16,489 bases of DNA, taken from NCBI GenBank assembly GCA_035288785.1, contig DATDZF010000012.1, positions 1 through 16,489 of the forward strand, read 5' to 3'. The DNA comes from JACRGC01 sp035288785. GTDB taxonomy: Archaea > Micrarchaeota > Micrarchaeia > Norongarragalinales > SBBD01. Positions 6,358 to 13,138 of the stretch are shown in pieces. The translations under genes were made by a program, and so were the position numbers. Every line of letters starts with the position of its first letter. Within the stretch, counting starts at the first letter, position 1. A model generated the notes under the pieces. That model did not search any database. It was not told where the DNA came from and worked only from the letters and a program-made list of their open reading frames with translations.

Positions 6358-7461
6358 ATGGACCTTTCAAAAATCCCGCTTGCCATCTACCGGAAAGCCC
6401 ATTCTGAATCCTGGAGGTTCTACCAGGAGCAGTACTCGCGGCTTGGCCGGATCCAGAAATCCGCCTCGAAAAAGGCGACCTCCGCGCTCTTCGAGAGCCT
6501 GCATTCTCTCAACGACTTCCTGGGCTACAAGAACTACAGGGCCGCGGACGATTTCTTCTTCAAATTCGAGAAGCTGCCCTCCTTTGGCAAGGAATACTGG
6601 TTCCTGTACTTCGTGGATCCGTCCTCAAAAAGGCAGCTGGTTGCAACCTTCGGGAGGTCCGTCGAGGATATGGACATCAACAGGGTCAGGATAAAAACAG
6701 GCACTGGCGGGGGCATCGAGGCCGACTGCGCGGCGGTAATATGGTATTTTGATGGCAAAAAGAAAGTCCTCCTGAATAAGAAAACCAGGACTCATATCGG
6801 AAGGTGGGGCAAGTCCAACTCCCTTAATTTCCATTCTGGCAAAAACAAGTTCGATTTTATGGGGAAGTACCCGGATTATTCCATGCGGTATGATTCAGGG
6901 GGCAAGAACATGTTTTCCCTTAAAATTATGAAATCCAGCAAAGGCAGGCCTTTCGAGATCCAGAACATGCTCGCGGGCAGGATGGGCTTTGGCCTCGTGA
7001 ACATCTACTTTGATTTCGTGGGCAGCCTCATGGGGAAAAAATTCGAGGGGAAATGCTATGTGCAAAAGGTGATATTGACATCCCCCTTCATCCCGTGGAA
7101 CTGGGGCAGGTTTTACACTGATTGCGGCATCCTCGATTTCTTCACCATCTATTCGCCCTTCCTTCCCGCGAAAATCAAGCTGTTCACAAATGTCCACTAT
7201 TATGATTACCGGGCCGGCAAAATGTCATATTTCAAGGACCTTAACATCGAAAAGTCTCCAGATTCCACCCATTGGCACATCTACGGGAAGGATTACTCTC
7301 TCTTTGCAAAGGCGTATTCTTCCCATCCGTTCACCTTCAAGGGAATCGGCAAATTCACCTACCTCGAGTACTTCTCCGAGGCCCTCGACCTCACAATCAA
7401 GGGCAGGAATTGCGGCAAGGGCACCGGGATCATCGAGGACGCTTACGGCTTTGTGATATGA
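6358..7461 (+). CDS. Conserved-looking soluble protein of unknown function, possibly AttH/CrtC-like lipocalin fold
   Basis: A 367-residue protein with no signal peptide or membrane helix. After a helical N-terminus (residues 1-60) it becomes beta-rich and aromatic, with phrases such as EYWFLYFVDPSSKRQLVATFGRS, GMxx-type turns, and a closing GKGTGIIEDAYGFV. That pattern (a WF.YF start, paired long strands and a final GxGxIE) recalls the double-lipocalin proteins of the AttH, hydroxyneurosporene synthase (CrtC) and tocopherol cyclase group, which act on hydrophobic molecules. This resemblance is by eye and could be wrong. The gene is G+C-rich with strong use of C/G-ending codons, like the neighbouring chromosomal genes. 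It is probably a single-gene unit. Confidence 0.7.
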   Translation: MDLSKIPLAIYRKAHSESWRFYQEQYSRLGRIQKSASKKATSALFESLHSLNDFLGYKNYRAADDFFFKFEKLPSFGKEYWFLYFVDPSSKRQLVATFGRSVEDMDINRVRIKTGTGGGIEADCAAVIWYFDGKKKVLLNKKTRTHIGRWGKSNSLNFHSGKNKFDFMGKYPDYSMRYDSGGKNMFSLKIMKSSKGRPFEIQNMLAGRMGFGLVNIYFDFVGSLMGKKFEGKCYVQKVILTSPFIPWNWGRFYTDCGILDFFTIYSPFLPAKIKLFTNVHYYDYRAGKMSYFKDLNIEKSPDSTHWHIYGKDYSLFAKAYSSHPFTFKGIGKFTYLEYFSEALDLTIKGRNCGKGTGIIEDAYGFVI

Positions 7462-7481
7462 ACCTGTTTTTATAAAAAAAT

Positions 7482-7640
7482 TTAGGCAATTTGCTCGATT
7501 AGAATGGTTGCAAGCCAAACCTGGTTTTCCAAAGCCGTGTTCTCATATCGACACCACCATTTAGTGCTAAGGCTTCTCCACCGCCTCATTCCTCCAAGGG
7601 TCCCGTTTCTCACAAACCAATCTTGTCGGATTCGCTCCTC
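7482..7640 (-). pseudogene. Possible C-terminal remnant of a DDE transposase
   Basis: A minus-strand frame with no sensible start codon is open over 93 codons (7482-7760). Its last 53 codons look truly protein-like: MRRWRSLSTKWWCRYENT followed by ALENQVWLATILIEQIA and a stop. A run of R(W/F)R-S-(L/V)-S-T-(R/K), then a Tyr-Glu-(K/N)-Thr/Ala segment, then a hydrophobic helix ending in ILI, is how many IS5-like transposases end. No catalytic residues, inverted repeats or target duplications can be seen. If the match is real, nearly the whole element has been lost. An unrelated gene fragment is also possible. Confidence 0.33.
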
Positions 7641-7646
7641 AAAAGA

Positions 7647-7748
7647 CCTTTTCTTTTTCCGAAGCGCTTTTTCTCCCGGAAGACAAAAAGTCTTCGGGGC
7701 CGAAAAGAGCCAAAACGCTCTTTTTCGGTTTCTGTGAAAAGAAAAAGG
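7647..7748. ncRNA. Structured stretch: two hairpins closed by an outer helix
   Basis: Hairpin A has arms CCCGGAAGAC (7675-7684) and GTCTTCGGGG (7690-7699) with loop AAAAA, 9 of 10 paired. Hairpin B follows at once, with arms CCGAAAAGAGC (7700-7710) and GCTCTTTTTCGG (7717-7728), loop CAAAAC and one bulge. CCTTTTCTTTTTC (7647-7659) can pair with GAAAAGAAAAAGG (7736-7748) at 11 of 13 positions, closing a three-way structure. Either strand can fold. It does not carry the conserved cores of tRNA, RNase P RNA or SRP RNA that I know. It could be a small RNA, a terminator cluster, or the end of the decayed element beside it. Confidence 0.35.
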
Positions 7749-7816
7749 ATTGTTCAGTAGCTACCTCGTTCTTCATCGCATGCGCTCAGGCTGGGACAGT
7801 GTCATCATGTCAGCTG

Positions 7817-7853
7817 TTTAGGCGGGCAAGGAATATAAGCGCTTTTAGGCGGG
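7817..7853 (+). repeat. Direct repeat TTTAGGCGGG upstream of the YedZ-like gene
   Basis: TTTAGGCGGG occurs at 7817-7826 and again at 7844-7853, 27 bases apart, just upstream of the promoter at 7870. Two identical decamers at this place could be regulator binding sites. An AAGCGCTT palindrome (7838-7845) lies between them. Confidence 0.35.
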
Positions 7854-7859
7854 TTGGGG

Positions 7860-7879
7860 TTAAAGGAAACCTTTTAAAG
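7860..7879 (+). promoter_or_regulatory. TATA box inside an inverted repeat, YedZ-like gene
   Basis: CCTTTTAAAG (7870-7879) is the likely TATA box, giving a transcription start near 7900. It lies within the inverted repeat TTAAAGG (7860-7866), AAA, CCTTTTAA (7870-7877), so a protein bound to this palindrome would block TBP. The ribosome binding site GGTGA is at 7904-7908, nine bases before the ATG. Confidence 0.4.
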
Positions 7880-7917
7880 CGTCAGCCGCAAATAAGGGGG
7901 AAAGGTGACCTTAGGGT

Positions 7918-8697
7918 ATGGATGAAGAGCAGATGATCGTGCAAACATCGACCTCCGGTAAGCGGCTTTCGCTGCTATCCGAAATTTGGGCAAAGAGGGG
8001 TTTTATTCTCAAGGCGCTTGCGGTGCTTGTGATTTTTGCGCTTCTCCAAATCGGAAACCAATACGCATTCGTGCCGTATAAGGTCGATTCGGACCTCCTG
8101 ATCCGCGCTTTCTCTACCGGGGGCGCCACCCTCGTGGGGCTCTCGCTTTTGATCGGCCCTCTTGCAGTTCTGTACCCGAAATTGAATTTTGTAAAATACC
8201 GGAGGGCAGTTGGGGTCGCCGGCTTTGTGATCATCCTTCTCCATGCATCCCTCATTTTTTCCGTGAGGCTTGGCTTTAGCACCAAGTTCCTCCTTGGCAA
8301 CCTGAACCCGTTTGCGAATGGGCTGTTCATGGGCCTGCTTGCGCTCCTTACGCTATTCCCGCTCTTCCTTACTTCAGCGGATTGGGCTACCCGCAAGCTC
8401 GGCCAGCAGAATTGGAAAAACCTGCACCGGCTGATATATGTTTCCTTCCTGTTAATCGTGCTTCATGCACTTCTAATGACCCAAAAAAATCCTGAACGCC
8501 TCTACAATCCTGCAGGCTATCTCCTAATCCTCATAACCCTCCTTGCCGCAATCCTCCAGCTGATTGCATTTGTGAAGCGGATAAGGATGGGGCACAGCAA
8601 GCCCCTGGCCCTGTATGCGGGCGCTTTTTTCATAATTGCCTACCTTGCCATATTGGGCATATTCTTCTTTGCCCGGAATGTTTTGGCCGGAGGATAG
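7918..8697 (+). CDS. Ferric-reductase-like heme b membrane protein (YedZ/MsrQ type)
   Basis: A 259-residue protein with about six membrane helices and the ferric-reductase transmembrane domain. The family pattern is clear: YRRAVGVAGFVIILLHAS (His109), then TSADWATRKLGQQNWKNLHRLIY (His170), then LLIVLHALLM (His183). These histidines are the expected heme b ligands that carry electrons across the membrane. In bacteria MsrQ/YedZ feeds the periplasmic methionine sulfoxide reductase MsrP. No MsrP or flavin/NAD domain is fused or adjacent here, so donor and acceptor are unknown. The protein is somewhat longer than bacterial YedZ (about 200 residues) through its N-terminus and an extra C-terminal helix. 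The start at 7918 is supported by GGTGA; Met6 is the alternative. Confidence 0.85.
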   Translation: MDEEQMIVQTSTSGKRLSLLSEIWAKRGFILKALAVLVIFALLQIGNQYAFVPYKVDSDLLIRAFSTGGATLVGLSLLIGPLAVLYPKLNFVKYRRAVGVAGFVIILLHASLIFSVRLGFSTKFLLGNLNPFANGLFMGLLALLTLFPLFLTSADWATRKLGQQNWKNLHRLIYVSFLLIVLHALLMTQKNPERLYNPAGYLLILITLLAAILQLIAFVKRIRMGHSKPLALYAGAFFIIAYLAILGIFFFARNVLAGG

Positions 8698-8767
8698 GGC
8701 TATTGCGGGTTTGCCCCTCTTGGCAACTATCCTTCCTACAATCCACCTCCTAGCCCTCGCAAGAAAA

Positions 8768-8779
8768 CCTTATTATACC
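8768..8779 (+). promoter_or_regulatory. TATA box of the two-gene membrane operon
   Basis: CCTTATTATACC predicts a transcription start near 8798, right at the strong ribosome binding site GGTGAGGG (8799-8806) before the ATG at 8808. The two membrane genes that follow are therefore transcribed apart from the YedZ-like gene, or have their own second promoter. Confidence 0.5.
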
Positions 8780-8807
8780 CCTTCCCGTAATCGCTTGCGG
8801 TGAGGGA

Positions 8808-9296
8808 ATGAAGAAGGCTGCTTCCTTGGTGCTGATTCTGGTTGCGCTTAGCGCCCTTAATTATTATGGGTTCGTGCGCGGCACGATTGTGAATGCAATA
8901 CCAGAATTTTTCCAGGTCCTTGGCCTGATTTCGGTTGGAGAGGCCGATTTCCCATGGTTCATCCTATCGATCGGCGAGGCCTTGCTTTCCATAGGGGTAA
9001 TCCTCCTTGCTTTCGCCATTTTTTGGGTCGCAGTTGAGCTTGCAATCTCGAAGGATAAGGATTTCAAGTTCGTCATAACGAGGACGCCTGTAGTCTTCCT
9101 TGCAGTTGGAAGCGGGCTCTATTTCGGCGCCCAATTTGCGCATGCATTTGCGCAGCTCCTCTACCTTAATTTCACTGCCGTCCTGATCGATTCGCTATTT
9201 GCTATCGCATCCATAGAGCTCACGCTCACCTTGCTCAAATACCTTAAGGGGGATTCGGACCGCTTCCAGCTGGAAGTCCGGCTTAAGGCGATGTGA
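8808..9296 (+). CDS. Four-helix membrane protein of unknown function
   Basis: A 162-residue protein with four hydrophobic segments at about residues 3-21, 48-80, 92-118 and 122-146 and a short charged cytoplasmic-type tail (KGDSDRFQLEVRLKAM). His112 lies within the third segment (QFAHAFAQ) and could bind a cofactor, but a single His is weak evidence. I recognise no family. Its stop overlaps the next start by four bases (GTGA), so the two proteins are probably made together and may form a complex. The nearby YedZ-like gene suggests a redox setting, which is an inference from position only. The start is fixed by GGTGAGGG directly upstream. Confidence 0.7.
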   Translation: MKKAASLVLILVALSALNYYGFVRGTIVNAIPEFFQVLGLISVGEADFPWFILSIGEALLSIGVILLAFAIFWVAVELAISKDKDFKFVITRTPVVFLAVGSGLYFGAQFAHAFAQLLYLNFTAVLIDSLFAIASIELTLTLLKYLKGDSDRFQLEVRLKAM

Positions 9297-9694
9297 ATAT
9301 CCGCATGAACCTCCTTTCGATCATAGGGCCAAGCCGCGAAAAAGCATTCTTTTTCATCCTCGTGATGATCGGGGCCAACTTCCCCTTTGTAGGGACGTAC
9401 CACACGGAAATCGGCTACACAAATTGCCTGCAGGACCGCCTCCTTAAGGATTGCGAAAATGTTTACGAGCGCACACTGCACCTAAACCCCATTTTCTGGT
9501 TCCCGTATATCGGCATAACAGGCTCGGGCGTTCTTGCCAAATCCACAATTCCAACTGAAGAGTGGCGGGTGCCTTTCCTCGAATTCCAGCCAAGCCCCAA
9601 CTTTCCGGCGCTTGCCCTTGTTTTCCTCTTTTGGTACCTTGCCGCGTGCATAATGGCGGCTCCCGTCGAACAACCAACGAAAAAAACTGATTGA
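9293..9694 (+). CDS. Membrane protein with two helices and a Cys pair, unknown function
   Basis: A 133-residue protein starting with GTG at 9293 in a four-base overlap with the preceding stop; an in-frame ATG at 9305 is the alternative. Hydrophobic segments lie at about residues 17-34 and 104-123. The loop between them, about 70 residues, contains Cys45 and Cys54 (NCLQDRLLKDC) and many aromatic residues (FWFPYIG). The two Cys could form a disulfide if the loop is outside the cell, or bind metal. No family recognised. A T-run after the gene (CAGCTGTTTTTT, about 9771-9782) is a plausible transcription end for the operon. Confidence 0.6.
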   Translation: MNIRMNLLSIIGPSREKAFFFILVMIGANFPFVGTYHTEIGYTNCLQDRLLKDCENVYERTLHLNPIFWFPYIGITGSGVLAKSTIPTEEWRVPFLEFQPSPNFPALALVFLFWYLAACIMAAPVEQPTKKTD

Positions 9695-9814
9695 AACGGA
9701 CTTTGGATATGCCACTTTGGCTTTCCCGATCCGGCGAAAAATAACCCGAATTTGCCCTTCGCGTATTTTCAGCTGTTTTTTCCTTCATGTTTCCCGTTCC
9801 ATTGTAGCAATATC

Positions 9815-9825
9815 CTTATATATTT
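9815..9825 (+). promoter_or_regulatory. TATA box of the 131-residue protein gene
   Basis: CTTATATATTT, a good archaeal TATA element. It predicts transcription from about 9845, so the ATG at 9856 has at most a ten-base leader and no ribosome binding site. An out-of-frame ATG lies at 9851. Confidence 0.55.
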
Positions 9826-9855
9826 AACCAGAGAATAGCAGAATAGTGTTATGCT

Positions 9856-10251
9856 ATGGCGGATAGCTTCTCGGATATGCTCCTAAAGGCGGGAAAAAAC
9901 ACGCCCTACCCCAAAGCGCTTTCCAACATAATATTGATAAGCGATATCCTTCAGCAGAATCCTGGGATGGATTATTCCGGACTAACCTCTAATTACTCGC
10001 TTTACTCCGATGAGGAAATAACGGGCATGGGCCTTCTTGCCCGCATCAAAAACAAGACGGAAATCGACCTTGCTATTATTAATGTCAAAATTTTTTTCGC
10101 CTCCAGCATTGGCACGATGGCCTACGCGGATCCCGGAATTTTTGGGAAGGATGCTGAGTACCGGGAATACCTCGGATTCCTTCGGGAGGGCTTCGAGGCC
10201 TGGGCGGATGTCATTGCGGAATGCGAGAGGTTCATGGACAAAATAAAATAA
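9856..10251 (+). CDS. Small soluble hypothetical protein
   Basis: A 131-residue protein with no signal peptide, membrane segment or cysteine-based motif; it has a single Cys near the end (ECERFMDKIK). It appears mostly helical, with a conserved-looking C-terminal stretch EYREYLGFLREGFEAWADVIAECE that has an amphipathic pattern. I cannot place it in a family. It has its own promoter at 9815 and is followed by the separately promoted surface protein, so it is probably a single-gene unit. Confidence 0.6.
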   Translation: MADSFSDMLLKAGKNTPYPKALSNIILISDILQQNPGMDYSGLTSNYSLYSDEEITGMGLLARIKNKTEIDLAIINVKIFFASSIGTMAYADPGIFGKDAEYREYLGFLREGFEAWADVIAECERFMDKIK

Positions 10252-10286
10252 GCCCCGCCAGTCGGTTGCAATTAAACCCATTATAA

Positions 10287-10297
10287 ACCTTTTTATT
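10287..10297 (+). promoter_or_regulatory. TATA box of the Cys-rich surface protein gene (leaderless)
   Basis: AACCTTTTTAT, centred about 25 bases before the ATG at 10318, without a ribosome binding site. Leaderless translation is likely. Confidence 0.5.
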
Positions 10298-10317
10298 CGG
10301 CCAGAACATATTCCCTT

Positions 10318-12492
10318 ATGCAAAAAAGGATGCTGTTAAAGTCCTTATTGTTTGTCCTTCTCACCACTGTCAACATTTACGCACTTAGCTGTACCTTTTC
10401 GCCGGATAGGCTATATGGTTCGCCAGGCCAGAATTTTACGGTCAACGTCTCAACTTCATGTTCGCCAGGGGAAACAGCCCGCTTCCTATATTACGCTTGC
10501 TTCGGGAATACGCATATCGATTATTCAGTGAATGGATCAAGCTGCGGGAATTACCTTTTCAACTGCTCCTCGGGTATTATTGGACGCCATGTGATATCGG
10601 CGGCATTCTATACGACTCTCACGGGATCCGATGCCTACGCTTCCTGCCGCACTCCCGAAGGTAATTTCAATTCAGAAGTATATGTTGGATACTCCCCGAT
10701 TATCACTGACGTCCATATCGATACAACTCATAATACTGCCACACTCTCGGGAAAGGTGGTAGATAATACCGGCGCCCCACTTACCGCCAACGTCAGTTTG
10801 GGTTATGTGCATCAAAATATCCTCATCCGGGAGGAAAACCAAATCGGAGACCATTTCGAATTTCATCTAACTGGCCTTGATCCGCTAGGCAATTACGCGT
10901 ATGTTTTGAGTTCATGCTCATTGGATAATTATGAAAACTGCTATAATAAAAATGGAAATTTCCAAACTCTGCAAACCCCCAGTGCAACCCCCACTCCAAC
11001 TGCTGTTGCGACGCCAACTCCAAGTCCATCGATCGCCCCCTCCCCAACCCCCCCTTCCACATCCCCCCTTCCTAATATGGTCAAGCTCTCATTGAACGGA
11101 CCCAAAACAGTCACGAAGGGCGCAATTGCTCTCATTTCCGTTACCGTCGATAACAATGCGGAGGCGAGGAGAGTGGATTTGAAGCTCCTCGATTTCTATG
11201 GGGGCAAATCCACCAAAATTTACGAGGAGATGAACCTCGAACTGAAGGAAAATGAAAGGGTTGCGCGATCCGTGGAATGGGGCACGAAGGAGGCGGCTGT
11301 TGGAAATCACGAGCTTCGGGCGGAGCTTATCCCCATCGGATCCATCAACCCCATTGGATCCCAAAAACTTGATGCCGAAGTGAAGGCTGGTTCCGATTCA
11401 GAGTGCAAACATTTGAGCTACTGCAATGGAGACCAGCTTACCTCATTTGGGTTCGAGGATGGCGCGTGCGTGCAAAAACCTGCTGTCCTTTGCATTGCAG
11501 ACGGATGCCTAAGGGCCAAGTGTGAACCCGAAGTAGGTTGCACCTTCAGGCCGGACAATTCCCTTTGCTCCGACCAATGCATGGAAAACGAGCTGAAGGT
11601 GTCCGCCCTTTGCATCCAGTCAGGTAAACGGGGCATCTGCAACTACGAAAGCCTGGAGTGCAGCGAGGATTTGGCCTGCAAGCCCCAATCATTCTCCTGC
11701 GCAGGCAAGAATTATTATTGCGCAAGGAAAGGGGCCGCGTATGTTTGGTCGGACACCCTGCGCGATTGCGGTAGCAGGGGGAATAATGTGATTTCACCGC
11801 TGCCGGCCATAGTTTCCCCTATCTACCGACCCAAATCGCTCGAGGAACAGAAAGAGCTGGAGGAATCCGGCACTGAGAGCGAGGTAATTTCAGTGATAAA
11901 ATTTGTGACGGAGCACGAAATCATAAGGGATACGGTTCAGGAGCATGTGGGAGTTTATACAAACAGCCCCCAGAATATTGTCAAGCTTGTGTGCGCGTTT
12001 TCCGAAAATTCGGGCTCATGCAGTTGCGAACCGGGTTACGATGGGTCAGGAAAAAATTTCCAATGCACGATGGAACCCCTAGTAAATGGCATTTATGCCA
12101 TTACCCTCCTGACCTCAGACAAGAAAATAAGGCGGCTGGAGCTAGCACTCGAACCAGGAAAGCGCGGAGTCATTAACGTAGTTAAGATTACGAAAACAGA
12201 AAATGTTGGGTTATATGGGTTAGCATTGCTTGTTTCGAGCGCGTTGGTTTTCATCGCAATCTATGTTGTTGCCCGTAAAGTCTATTTGAAAAGGAAGCTC
12301 GAAGTGCAGATCTTTAGGGAGCGTGAGATGATCCCAAAACAGAAAGACAACCTGAAATTCAAGTTAATGAAAGGGGAAATTTCGCCCGAGGATTTCCGGA
12401 GCGCCTTCGCATCACTGGAGAAGCGGGAGTCCGAAATCGGGGCCCGGATTAAGGAATATTACGAGAAGAACCCATCTGGAAAATCGGCTTAA
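10318..12492 (+). CDS. Large Cys-rich surface protein with C-terminal membrane anchor and SHOCT-like tail
   Basis: A 724-residue type I membrane protein. A signal peptide (about 1-23) precedes a Cys-containing beta domain (24-125) and a second domain like a carboxypeptidase-regulatory/Ig fold (about 130-200: ATLSGKVVDNTGAPLTANVSL). A Pro/Thr/Ser spacer follows at about 220-252 and an Ig-like domain at about 255-356. Residues 360-490 carry about 18 Cys and must be heavily disulfide-bonded. A small EGF-like piece (GSCSCEPGYDGSGKNFQC) lies near 567-583. The single membrane helix is at about 629-652. The cytoplasmic tail contains LKFKLMKGEISPEDFRSAFASL (split here only for naming: about 679-700), which has the pattern of a SHOCT motif (short, often C-terminal, oligomerisation). 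Likely an envelope or adhesion protein; no ligand can be named. Confidence 0.8.
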   Translation: MQKRMLLKSLLFVLLTTVNIYALSCTFSPDRLYGSPGQNFTVNVSTSCSPGETARFLYYACFGNTHIDYSVNGSSCGNYLFNCSSGIIGRHVISAAFYTTLTGSDAYASCRTPEGNFNSEVYVGYSPIITDVHIDTTHNTATLSGKVVDNTGAPLTANVSLGYVHQNILIREENQIGDHFEFHLTGLDPLGNYAYVLSSCSLDNYENCYNKNGNFQTLQTPSATPTPTAVATPTPSPSIAPSPTPPSTSPLPNMVKLSLNGPKTVTKGAIALISVTVDNNAEARRVDLKLLDFYGGKSTKIYEEMNLELKENERVARSVEWGTKEAAVGNHELRAELIPIGSINPIGSQKLDAEVKAGSDSECKHLSYCNGDQLTSFGFEDGACVQKPAVLCIADGCLRAKCEPEVGCTFRPDNSLCSDQCMENELKVSALCIQSGKRGICNYESLECSEDLACKPQSFSCAGKNYYCARKGAAYVWSDTLRDCGSRGNNVISPLPAIVSPIYRPKSLEEQKELEESGTESEVISVIKFVTEHEIIRDTVQEHVGVYTNSPQNIVKLVCAFSENSGSCSCEPGYDGSGKNFQCTMEPLVNGIYAITLLTSDKKIRRLELALEPGKRGVINVVKITKTENVGLYGLALLVSSALVFIAIYVVARKVYLKRKLEVQIFREREMIPKQKDNLKFKLMKGEISPEDFRSAFASLEKRESEIGARIKEYYEKNPSGKSA

Positions 12493-12527
12493 TATTCTAG
12501 GTTTAGCGCGTTCTATCGTAACAATAA

Positions 12528-12538
12528 CTATTTATATT
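12528..12538 (+). promoter_or_regulatory. TATA box of the wHTH/unknown operon
   Basis: CTATTTATATT. It predicts transcription from about 12560, giving a leader of about 60 bases before the ATG at 12624, longer than for most genes here. Confidence 0.45.
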
Positions 12539-12623
12539 TGAGCCCCGAATAGCTCCCTTATAGCAATGTAATGCAAATAACCAGATCATGTTGTTGCCCC
12601 AAATGGCCGTGGTGATTTTTTTT

Positions 12624-13124
12624 ATGGAAGGCGATATGGAACAAATAATTGCAAAAAAATCTGGCGAGCCGGCATCCCGGGGCATCCCCTCAAAGGAGAG
12701 CATCTGGTTCCACTACAACAAGCTGCCCATGAGTTTGCAGGGCAGATGGGAAACGGAGGACATCTTGAAATTGGTTTTCCCGCCCCAATTCAAGAAGGCG
12801 CAGTTCAATATTGCCGGCAAGCTATTGACGCACCTCGCTTCAGTTGAGGAGGCTACCGGCGATGATGTCGCGGAATGGGCGGTGAAGAACAGCATCCCCA
12901 TGTCGACCCTTCGGAATCTTGTCATCCCAAGGATGATTGCATGCGGCTTCCTTGCTCGGGAGAGAAAGAATCCAACCGGGCAGACGGACAAGGACAAGCG
13001 CCATGAGATGGTGCTGCGCGTTTCAACCAAATTCGGCGAGGCCTTCCGGCATATCGGGGGCGAGTGGACCTCCATTGTTGAGACGTGGAAGGTCAAGAGG
13101 AAGCAGACTGATGCAAAAACCTGA
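12624..13124 (+). CDS. Winged-helix-type DNA-binding protein
   Basis: I choose the ATG at 12624 (166 residues) because GGTGA lies eight bases before it at 12610-12614; a start at 12588 would add twelve residues with no ribosome binding site. The centre of the protein reads as a helix-turn-helix: TGDDVAEWAVKNSIPMSTLR as the turn and recognition helix, then NLVIPRMIACGFLARERK leading into a wing with charged residues (KDKRHEMVLRVSTKFGE). The C-terminus is basic (KVKRKQTDAKT). It is probably a local transcription regulator. It is followed after 14 bases by the 336-residue protein, so the two are one operon and may work together. No ligand-binding domain is visible. Confidence 0.7.
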   Translation: MEGDMEQIIAKKSGEPASRGIPSKESIWFHYNKLPMSLQGRWETEDILKLVFPPQFKKAQFNIAGKLLTHLASVEEATGDDVAEWAVKNSIPMSTLRNLVIPRMIACGFLARERKNPTGQTDKDKRHEMVLRVSTKFGEAFRHIGGEWTSIVETWKVKRKQTDAKT

Positions 13125-13138
13125 TTTCCGGGATTGAA

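Larger units (their letters stand above)
7462..7917. other. 456-base gap: hairpins, decayed coding sequence and promoter of the YedZ-like gene
   Basis: No convincing intact gene. From left to right it holds a plus-strand TATA-like run TTTTTATAAAA just past the preceding gene (7468-7478), a minus-strand coding relic (7482-7640), a strongly structured stretch (7647-7748), and the control region of the next gene (7817-7908). A 77-codon plus-strand frame (7504-7737) starts about 30 bases after the TATA-like run, but its composition (HHH, FFF, basic) looks like the shadow of the minus-strand frame. Confidence 0.5.

Noticed and set aside
7561..7640. Possible tRNA on the minus strand (GGAGCGAATCC resembling a T-arm)
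   Set aside because: No acceptor stem, D-arm or anticodon stem could be placed around it.
7504..7737. 77-codon plus-strand frame about 30 bases after a TATA-like run
   Set aside because: Composition (poly-His, poly-Phe, basic) is unlike a protein and it is antisense to a more convincing coding relic; noted only in the gap description.
7911..8396. Minus-strand frame (161 codons) opposite the YedZ-like gene
   Set aside because: The sense strand encodes the heme-binding helices and has the promoter and GGTGA site; the antisense product is Ser/Arg-rich with no pattern.
10970..11070. C/A-rich repeat resembling a short CRISPR or tandem-repeat array
   Set aside because: It encodes the in-frame Pro/Thr/Ser spacer of the surface protein; there are no regular repeats with spacers.
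12588..12623. Upstream start for the winged-helix protein
   Set aside because: It lacks a ribosome binding site, while the ATG at 12624 has GGTGA at ideal distance.
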